Notes under the pieces: generated by a model | What the model saw: only the letters and a program-made list of their open reading frames with translations | The model's database searches: none | What the model was told of the DNA's origin: nothing | Shown: piece after piece, positions 1 to 4,309 of the stretch | Numbering within the stretch: the stretch's first letter is position 1 | Layout of the letters: each line of letters begins with the position of its first letter | Source: Brevundimonas sp. | Lineage (GTDB): Bacteria; Pseudomonadota; Alphaproteobacteria; Caulobacterales; Caulobacteraceae | Assembly (NCBI GenBank): GCA_022712235.1 | Contig: JALAGW010000048.1 | Location: 1-6,711, forward strand | DNA: 6,711 bases | Direction of reading: 5' to 3' | Position numbers and translations under genes: made by a program

Positions 1-537
1 GTGCTCGGTCAGGAACTGGGCGTCCAGCAGGCCCCATCCGCCCCGCCGCAACCGCGCCACCAGATGCACCAGGGCCACCTTTGACGCATCGCGCGCCCGG
101 CTGAACATGCTTTCGCCGAAGAAGGCGCCGCCCAGGGTCACGCCGTAAAGACCGCCGACCAAGACCTCGTCCCGCCAGCATTCGATGCTGTGGGCTTGGC
201 CGCGCGCATGGAGTTCTACATAGAGGCGGCGGATCGGATCATTGATCCAGGTGTCCTCGCGTCCCGGCATGGAGGCTGCGCAGGCGTCCAGCACGGCGGC
301 GAAGGCCGTATCGACGCGCACCTGGAACGGCTCGCCGCGGATGGTGCGTCGCAGACGGCTCGGGATGTGAAAGCGATTGAGCGGGATGACCCCGCGCTGG
401 TCCGGCTCAACCAGAAAGACGCGCGGATCGTCGCGCGCCTCGGCCATCGGAAAGACGCCGCGAGCGTAGCAAGCCAGCAGCTCCTCGGGTCCGAAGACGC
501 TGGAGGGGCTGCTGGCGCTGAACTCGGGTTCGTCCAA
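1..537 (-). CDS. aat: Leucyl/phenylalanyl-tRNA-protein transferase, 3' end cut by window edge
   Basis: Aat transfers Leu or Phe from charged tRNA to proteins with an N-terminal Lys or Arg, marking them for ClpS/ClpAP degradation; it acts in the cytosol. The 179 visible residues carry the family motifs in order: YARGVFPMAE (24-33), TWI (96-98), HSIECW (116-121), GGLYGV (128-133), GESMFSR (141-147), ASK (151-153) and LLDAQFLTEH (170-179). E142 and Q174 line up with the conserved Glu and Gln of the E. coli active site. E. coli Aat is 234 residues, so roughly 40-60 C-terminal residues lie beyond the left edge. The start is inferred as TTG at 537-535: the frame is closed just upstream by the in-frame accC stop (546-544), and the next ATG, residue 31, falls inside a conserved motif. 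A weak AAGG lies 11 nt before the TTG. Six nt separate it from accC, so it is very probably co-transcribed and perhaps translationally coupled. Identity is secure; the start is moderately secure. Confidence 0.93.
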   Translation of the reverse strand, partial: MDEPEFSASSPSSVFGPEELLACYARGVFPMAEARDDPRVFLVEPDQRGVIPLNRFHIPSRLRRTIRGEPFQVRVDTAFAAVLDACAASMPGREDTWINDPIRRLYVELHARGQAHSIECWRDEVLVGGLYGVTLGGAFFGESMFSRARDASKVALVHLVARLRRGGWGLLDAQFLTEH

Positions 538-543
538 GAGGGG

Positions 544-1896
544 TTAGGCCTTGGCCTTCTGGGCGGCGGCCCACTTCTCCAGCCAGTGGATGTCGTAGTC
601 GCCCGACAGGATGTCCGGCTCCTGCAGCAGCTTCTGGAACAGGGGGATGGTGGTGTCGACGCCGCCGATGACCATCTCGTTCAGGCTGCGCTTGAGGCGA
701 GCCAGGGCCTCCTCGCGGTCGCGGCCGTGGACGATCAGCTTGCCGATCAGGCTGTCGTAGTAGGGCGGGATCGAATAGCCGGCGTAGATGGCGCTATCCA
801 GACGCACGCCCAGGCCGCCAGGAGCGTGGAAGTCCGTGATCGTGCCCGGCGACGGGGTGAAGGTTTCCGAGTTCTCGGCGTTGACCCGCACCTCAATGGC
901 GTGGCCTTCGAAATGGATGTCCTCCTGAGTGAAGGACAGCGGCAGGCCCGCGGCGATGCGGATCTGTTCGCGGACCAGATCGACGCCCGTGATCATTTCC
1001 GTGACCGGGTGTTCAACCTGCAGGCGGGTGTTCATCTCGATGAAGTAGAACTCGCCGTCTTCCCACAGGAATTCAATGGTGCCGGCGCCCAGGTAGCCGA
1101 TGGCGGCGATGGCCTTGTTGACCGTCTCGCCGATCTTCTTGCGGCCCTCGGCCGACAGGGCGGGCGAGGGGGCTTCTTCCAGCACCTTCTGGTGGCGCCG
1201 CTGCAGCGAGCAGTCGCGTTCGCCCAGGTGGACGACGTTGCCGTGGCTGTCGGCGATGACCTGGATCTCGATGTGGCGCGGCTTCTGGAGGTAGCGCTCC
1301 ATATAGACGGCGCCGTTGCCGAAGGCGGCCTTGGCCTCGGTCTGGGCCGTCTGGACGGCCTCGACCAGATCGTCGGGCGTCATGGCCACCTTCATGCCGC
1401 GACCGCCGCCGCCGGCGGCGGCCTTGACGATCAGCGGGAAGCCGATGGACTTGGACGCCTCGATGGCGGCCTCGACGGTCTCGACCTCGCCGTCAGAGCC
1501 GGGGACGACGGGGATGCCCGCGTCCTTGACGGTCTGCTTGGCGGTGATCTTGTCGCCCATGACGCGAATGTGGTCGGGCTTCGGGCCGATGAAGGTCAGG
1601 CCGTGGGCCTCGATGATCTCGGCGAAGCGGGCGTTTTCCGACAGGAAGCCGTAGCCGGGGTGGATCGCCTGGGCGCCGGTGATTTCCGCGGCCGCGATGA
1701 TTTGCGGGATGTTCAGATAGGACTTGGCCGCCGGGGCGGGGCCGATGCAGACGCTTTCGTCCGCCAGGCGCACCCACATGGCGCCGCGGTCGGCCTCGGA
1801 GTGCACGGCGACGGTGGAGATGCCCATCTCCTTGCACGCCCGGTGGATGCGCAGGGCGATTTCGCCGCGGTTGGCGATCAGGACCTTGGTGAACAT
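544..1896 (-). CDS. accC: Acetyl-CoA carboxylase, biotin carboxylase subunit
   Basis: AccC carboxylates the biotin on AccB using ATP and bicarbonate, the first half-reaction of acetyl-CoA carboxylase in fatty acid synthesis (cytosol). The 450 residues match E. coli AccC (449) along their whole length. Visible parts: N-terminal domain with IANRGEIALRI (7-17) and HPGYGFLSEN (79-88); ATP-grasp with MGDK (K116), K158, the Gly-rich lid AGGGGRGM (161-168), H208 and RRHQKVLEEAP (K237); metal-binding E275 and E287; catalytic FIEMNTR (R291) followed by QVEHPVTE; and a C-terminal domain with R337 and PPYYDSLIGKL (377-387). All expected catalytic residues are present, so the enzyme should be active. The ATG at 1896 sits 8 nt after the accB stop, with a weak GGAAG at 1914-1910 inside the accB end. 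Only the subunit next to accB is encoded here; accA and accD are not in the window. Confidence 0.98.
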   Translation of the reverse strand: MFTKVLIANRGEIALRIHRACKEMGISTVAVHSEADRGAMWVRLADESVCIGPAPAAKSYLNIPQIIAAAEITGAQAIHPGYGFLSENARFAEIIEAHGLTFIGPKPDHIRVMGDKITAKQTVKDAGIPVVPGSDGEVETVEAAIEASKSIGFPLIVKAAAGGGGRGMKVAMTPDDLVEAVQTAQTEAKAAFGNGAVYMERYLQKPRHIEIQVIADSHGNVVHLGERDCSLQRRHQKVLEEAPSPALSAEGRKKIGETVNKAIAAIGYLGAGTIEFLWEDGEFYFIEMNTRLQVEHPVTEMITGVDLVREQIRIAAGLPLSFTQEDIHFEGHAIEVRVNAENSETFTPSPGTITDFHAPGGLGVRLDSAIYAGYSIPPYYDSLIGKLIVHGRDREEALARLKRSLNEMVIGGVDTTIPLFQKLLQEPDILSGDYDIHWLEKWAAAQKAKA

Positions 1897-1904
1897 ATCC
1901 GGTC

Positions 1905-2393
1905 TCAGGCTTCCAGCAGGACCAGGGCTTCGCCGAACTCGACCGGTTGGGCGTCGCCGACCAGGATTTCCGACACGACGCCGTCACGCGGGGCCTGGAT
2001 CGGGTTCATGGTCTTCATGGCCTCGACGATCAGCAGGGTCTGACCCTTCTTGACCTTGTCGCCCGGCTTCACGAAGGCCGGAGCTTCCGGCGAGGGCTGC
2101 AGATAGGCGGTGCCGACCATCGGCGACTTCACCTCTTCGCCCTTGCGCGAGACGATGGTGGCCGGGTCCGACGGCATGGCGGCCGGAGCGGCGGCGACAG
2201 GCGAGGCGTGAGCGACCGGGGCCGGGGCGGCGGCGTACTGGATCGGGGCGGCGGCGACGGTGACTTCGCGCTTCACCTTGATCTTCAGATCGCCGCGCTC
2301 GACCTCGATCTCGGTCAGGTCGGTGTCGTTCAGAATGTCGGCCAGGCTGCGGACCAGATCGGCGTCGATGTTCTTGTTCTTGTCGTCGGACAT
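1905..2393 (-). CDS. accB: Acetyl-CoA carboxylase, biotin carboxyl carrier protein
   Basis: AccB carries biotin between biotin carboxylase (AccC) and carboxyltransferase (AccAD). The protein has 162 residues (E. coli 156). It has an N-terminal helical/dimerisation part (about 1-45), a flexible Ala/Pro-rich linker (about 47-78) and a C-terminal biotinyl domain (about 87-162). The biotinylation motif is EAMKTMNP with K127 as the biotin site; Thr replaces the second Met of the enterobacterial EAMKMMN. The 'thumb' typical of AccB-type BCCP is visible around YLQPSPEAPAF (97-107). The ATG at 2393 is chosen because MSDDKNK fits the family N-terminus and AGAAGAG lies 6 nt upstream (2406-2400). The frame stays open 50 codons further up, to 2543, but that stretch overlaps the aroQ end and looks like shadow sequence. 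It lies 40 nt after aroQ and 8 nt before accC. Confidence 0.97.
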   Translation of the reverse strand: MSDDKNKNIDADLVRSLADILNDTDLTEIEVERGDLKIKVKREVTVAAAPIQYAAAPAPVAHASPVAAAPAAMPSDPATIVSRKGEEVKSPMVGTAYLQPSPEAPAFVKPGDKVKKGQTLLIVEAMKTMNPIQAPRDGVVSEILVGDAQPVEFGEALVLLEA

Positions 2394-2433
2394 GGGGGTC
2401 TCTTCTACTTGATCTTCTTGCGGCGCGAGGGGG

Positions 2434-2889
2434 TCAGCCCTTGGCCCCGGCGCGGCGCGCCAGGTCCAGAGCGGCCCGGACGGCCAGTTCGTAGCTGCGA
2501 GGGCCGAAGCCGGCGATGACGCCGGTCGCGGCCAGGGAAACATAGGAGTGATGCCGGAACGCCTCGCGCGCGGCGGGGTTCGACAGGTGGCATTCGACCA
2601 CGGGGATGCTCAGCGTCTTCAGCGCGTCCAGCAGGGCCACCGAGGTATGGGTGAAGGCCGCCGGATTGATGACCAGGGCGCTGGCCTCGGCCCTCGCTTC
2701 CTGAATCCAGTCGACCAGCTGGCCTTCGTGGTTCGATTGCCTGAACACGACCCGCGCGCCCTCGGCCGCCGCCTCGCACATGGCCTGAACGTCGGCCAGG
2801 GTCTCATGGCCATAGATGTCCGGCTCCCGAACCCCGAGAAGGTTCAGGTTGGGCCCGTTCAGGACATAGAGGGTGAGGGTTTCGGGCAT
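2434..2889 (-). CDS. aroQ: 3-dehydroquinate dehydratase, type II
   Basis: AroQ converts 3-dehydroquinate to 3-dehydroshikimate, the third step of the shikimate pathway (cytosol; the family forms dodecamers). The 151 residues are normal length for type II enzymes. Motifs in order: VLNGPNLNLLG (9-19); R21 and catalytic Tyr26 in the flexible lid; FRQSNHEGQLVDWI (49-62); INPAAFTHTS (74-83) with N75 and H81; D88; VECHLSN (98-104) with E99 and H101; and FRHHSYVS (111-118) with R112. Several of these share numbering with the Mycobacterium tuberculosis enzyme. It is the first gene of the minus-strand operon, starting at the ATG at 2889, with only a weak purine stretch (GCGAGCGA) directly before it. 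A promoter-like element lies about 47 nt upstream. Grouping with accB-accC-aat is known from other alphaproteobacteria. There is no sign of damage. Confidence 0.97.
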   Translation of the reverse strand: MPETLTLYVLNGPNLNLLGVREPDIYGHETLADVQAMCEAAAEGARVVFRQSNHEGQLVDWIQEARAEASALVINPAAFTHTSVALLDALKTLSIPVVECHLSNPAAREAFRHHSYVSLAATGVIAGFGPRSYELAVRAALDLARRAGAKG

Positions 2890-2935
2890 TCGCTCGCAAA
2901 ACAGGCGCGCCGTGTCCGCGCGGAATCGAGCGCGC

Positions 2936-2963
2936 GTTGTAGCTCAGGTGGCGCGCGGCGCAA
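2936..2963 (-). promoter_or_regulatory. Putative sigma-73-type promoter for aroQ-accB-accC-aat
   Basis: On the minus strand, TTGCGCC (2963-2957), a 13-nt spacer and GCTACAAC (2943-2936) fit the Caulobacter housekeeping pattern TTGACGS / 11-14 nt / GCTANAWC. The -10 half matches at every defined position; the -35 half matches only partly. Transcription would start near 2930, giving a leader of about 40 nt before the aroQ ATG. This is a prediction from motif, spacing and position only. Confidence 0.5.
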
Positions 2964-3025
2964 AGCGGGTGGTTGAAAAGGATGACGTAGGGGCAGGCAA
3001 TGGGCTGCGATAGGGCTGCGTCGGT

Positions 3026-3054
3026 TTGATGTCCTGCGCGAGAACCCCCATTAT
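3026..3054 (+). promoter_or_regulatory. Weak candidate promoter for thiS
   Basis: TTGATG (3026-3031), a 17-nt spacer and CATTAT (3049-3054) resemble a -35/-10 pair, each half matching the E. coli sigma-70 consensus at four of six positions. A start near 3061 would give a leader of about 50 nt that begins just before the hairpin at 3069-3083. No GCTANAWC-like -10 was seen in this gap on the plus strand. The rest of 2890-3109, between the divergent aroQ and thiS starts, holds nothing else I can name. Confidence 0.28.
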
Positions 3055-3065
3055 CTGCGTCACTT

Positions 3066-3083
3066 TAAGGAGGCTTGGCCTCC
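3066..3083 (+). promoter_or_regulatory. thiS leader hairpin containing a Shine-Dalgarno-like heptamer
   Basis: GGAGGC (3069-3074) and GCCTCC (3078-3083) form a perfect 6-bp stem with a 3-nt loop, or 5 bp with a 5-nt loop. The 5' arm is part of TAAGGAGG (3066-3073), a near-perfect complement of the 16S rRNA tail. It lies about 36 nt before the thiS start and has no ATG/GTG/TTG at normal spacing (TTG at 3075 is only 1 nt away). It may be a leader control or standby element; function is unproven. It is not a TPP riboswitch by sequence. Confidence 0.4.
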
Positions 3084-3109
3084 CGTCTGCATCCTTTGGA
3101 GCGAACAGT

Positions 3110-3307
3110 TTGCGTATCGAAGTCAACGGCGAGGGGCGGGACACCGCCGCCACGACCATTCTGGGTCTGGTTCAGGAGTTGTCGCTGGACCCCAAGAAGG
3201 TGGCGGTCGAGCGCAATCTGGAGATCGTGCCGCGTTCGCTGCACGGCGAGACGGCGCTGGCCGAGGGCGACCGGATCGAACTGGTGCAGTTCGTGGGCGG
3301 CGGCTGA
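3110..3307 (+). CDS. thiS: Sulfur carrier protein ThiS
   Basis: ThiS is a ubiquitin-like protein whose C-terminal Gly-Gly is adenylated by ThiF (or a MoeB-type enzyme) and turned into a thiocarboxylate, the sulfur donor for the thiazole synthase ThiG. The 65-residue length is typical. The N-terminal strand RIEVNGE, a VAVERN segment (31-36), LAEGDRIELVQFVGGG and the terminal Gly-Gly are all visible. I place the start at TTG 3110: GGAG (3098-3101) lies 8 nt upstream, and this makes the protein begin at the first beta strand as in the family. The frame is open further up, and an ATG at 3029 would add 27 residues, but that extension matches nothing in the family and lacks a good ribosome binding site. 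It diverges from aroQ. ThiF and the sulfurtransferase partners are not in the window. Confidence 0.93.
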   Translation: MRIEVNGEGRDTAATTILGLVQELSLDPKKVAVERNLEIVPRSLHGETALAEGDRIELVQFVGGG

Positions 3308-3320
3308 GGCAGCCTCTCCA

Positions 3321-3353
3321 ACGTCATCCTAAGCCTTGTGCCGAGGATGACGG
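3321..3353. repeat. Palindromic intergenic repeat, copy A (decayed inner stem)
   Basis: CGTCATCCT (3322-3330) pairs perfectly with AGGATGACG (3344-3352). Inside, GC (3333-3334) pairs with GC (3340-3341) around a CTTGT loop (3335-3339), but AA (3331-3332) faces CG (3342-3343), leaving two mismatches. The element begins 14 nt after the thiS stop. It aligns with the perfect repeat at 6017-6049 read on the other strand, sharing the CTTGT loop and most stem bases. No U-run follows, so it is not a classical intrinsic terminator, although it could weaken read-through from thiS to thiG. Confidence 0.75.
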
Positions 3354-3366
3354 TTGCAAAAACGGG

Positions 3367-3393
3367 ATGAGCGGGATGGGAAGCCGCTATATC
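3367..3393 (+). promoter_or_regulatory. Putative sigma-73-type promoter for thiG
   Basis: GCTATATC (3386-3393) matches the Caulobacter -10 pattern GCTANAWC at all defined positions. Twelve nt upstream, ATGAGCG (3367-3373) is a weak -35. A start near 3400 would leave a leader of about 45 nt before thiG. CGGGAT (3363-3368 and again 3372-3377) is inverted as ATCCCG at 3396-3401, flanking the -10, which could be an operator or chance. If real, thiG can be transcribed independently of thiS. Confidence 0.45.
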
Positions 3394-3445
3394 AAATCCC
3401 GTGACGGTGCTTTCCCCCGGCGCAGCGTGGCGCTAGGTCAGGGGC

Positions 3446-4234
3446 ATGACCGATACAGCCCCCCGCACCGACAGCTGGACCGTCGCCGGCCGCACCTTCA
3501 ACTCGCGCCTGATCGTGGGCACCGGCAAGTACCGGGACTATGCCCAGAACGCGGCGGCGGCCGAGGCCTCGGGCGCTGAGATCGTCACCGTGGCCGTGCG
3601 CCGGGTGAACCTGACCGATCCGAACCAGCCGGTCCTGACGGACTTCATCGATCCGAAGAAATACACCTATCTGCCCAATACGGCGGGCTGCTTCACCGGC
3701 GAAGACGCTGTGCGGACCTTGCGCCTGGCGCGCGAGGCGGGCGACTGGACCCTGGTCAAGCTGGAGGTCCTGTCGGACCCCAAGACCCTGTTCCCGGACA
3801 TGGAAGAAACCCTGCGGGCGCTGAAGCTGCTGACCGCCGAGGGCTTTGAGGTCATGGTCTATTGCACCGACGACCCGGTCTATGCGCGCAAGCTGGAAGA
3901 CGCGGGCGCCGTGGCCATCATGCCGCTGGGCGCGCCGATCGGCTCGGGCCTGGGGGTGCAGAACCCTATCAACATCCGTCTGATCGTCGAGCAGTCCAAG
4001 GTGCCGGTCCTGGTCGATGCGGGCGTGGGTACGGCCTCCGACGCGGCCATCGCCATGGAACTGGGCTGCGACGGCGTGCTGATGAACACCGCCATCGCCG
4101 AGGCGCGCGATCCGATCCTGATGGCCAGCGCGATGAAGCACGCGGTCATCGCCGGGCGTGAATCCTATCTGGCCGGGCGGATGAAGAAGCGGCTCTATGC
4201 TGACCCGTCCTCGCCGCTGGCGGGCCTGATCTAG
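3446..4234 (+). CDS. thiG: Thiazole synthase ThiG
   Basis: ThiG is a TIM-barrel enzyme that forms thiazole phosphate from 1-deoxy-D-xylulose 5-phosphate, dehydroglycine (iminoglycine) and ThiS thiocarboxylate, in thiamin biosynthesis (cytosol). The 262 residues are close to the usual 250-270. Motifs: FNSRLIVGTGKY (18-29); the Schiff-base Lys105 in LVKLEV with E107 nearby; VMVYCTDD (136-143); phosphate-binding loops GAPIGSGLGVQN (162-173) and DAGVGTASDA (191-200); and GVLMNTAIA (210-218). The C-terminus ends in SPLAGLI, as is common in the family. The ATG at 3446 is preceded by AGGTCAGGGG (3435-3444). It works with ThiS 138 nt upstream, an unusually wide gap for genes of one complex. The source of dehydroglycine (ThiO or ThiH) is not in the window. 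It appears intact. Confidence 0.97.
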   Translation: MTDTAPRTDSWTVAGRTFNSRLIVGTGKYRDYAQNAAAAEASGAEIVTVAVRRVNLTDPNQPVLTDFIDPKKYTYLPNTAGCFTGEDAVRTLRLAREAGDWTLVKLEVLSDPKTLFPDMEETLRALKLLTAEGFEVMVYCTDDPVYARKLEDAGAVAIMPLGAPIGSGLGVQNPINIRLIVEQSKVPVLVDAGVGTASDAAIAMELGCDGVLMNTAIAEARDPILMASAMKHAVIAGRESYLAGRMKKRLYADPSSPLAGLI

Positions 4235-4240
4235 CTTATT

Positions 4241-4274
4241 GCGACGCTGAGGCCGCTTGCGGCCTCGCTGTCGC
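4241..4274 (+). terminator. GC-rich hairpin after thiG, possible terminator
   Basis: GAGGCCG (4249-4255) and CGGCCTC (4260-4266) form a perfect 7-bp stem closed by a CTTG tetraloop, a known stable type. GCGAC (4241-4245) and GTCGC (4270-4274) add 5 bp across a symmetric 3x3 internal loop. It starts 6 nt after the thiG stop. There is no following U-run, so if it terminates transcription it is non-canonical; mRNA 3' end protection is an alternative. Confidence 0.45.
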
Positions 4275-4281
4275 GCGCGCA

Positions 4282-4304
4282 CTCTCACCCGGACTGTGGG
4301 AGAG
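4282..4304 (+). promoter_or_regulatory. Hairpin overlapping the ribosome binding site of the TPR gene
   Basis: CTCTC (4282-4286) pairs with GAGAG (4300-4304), extended by CC/GG past a bulged A (4287). The 3' arm is part of GGGAGAGG (4298-4305), the ribosome binding site 4 nt before the ATG at 4310. Folding would hide the site. The stem is short, so the effect may be slight. I saw no clear promoter in 4235-4309. Confidence 0.35.
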
Positions 4305-4309
4305 GGTTC

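Noticed and set aside
190..2043. 617-codon open frame on the plus strand, antisense to aat, accC and accB
   Set aside because: It overlaps three unmistakable genes on the other strand; its translation is low-complexity, rich in Gly, Asp, Ala and Arg, typical of antisense frames in high-GC DNA, and matches no family I know.
2394..2543. 50-codon N-terminal extension of accB
   Set aside because: It overlaps the aroQ coding end, has a shadow-like composition, and the ATG at 2393 has a good ribosome binding site and a family-like N-terminus.
2890..3109. TPP riboswitch upstream of thiS
   Set aside because: I looked for the CTGAGA and ACCTGATCTGG-type conserved segments and found neither; GAACCCCCATTATCTGCG is only a loose resemblance. 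A covariance-model search (Rfam TPP) would settle it.
3029..3109. Upstream ATG start giving ThiS a 27-residue extension
   Set aside because: ThiS normally begins at the first beta strand, the extension has no family match, and a well-placed GGAG supports TTG 3110.
2944..3159. 71-codon minus-strand open frame across the aroQ/thiS gap
   Set aside because: It overlaps the thiS start, has no convincing ribosome binding site and no recognisable motif, and covers the probable promoters of both flanking genes.
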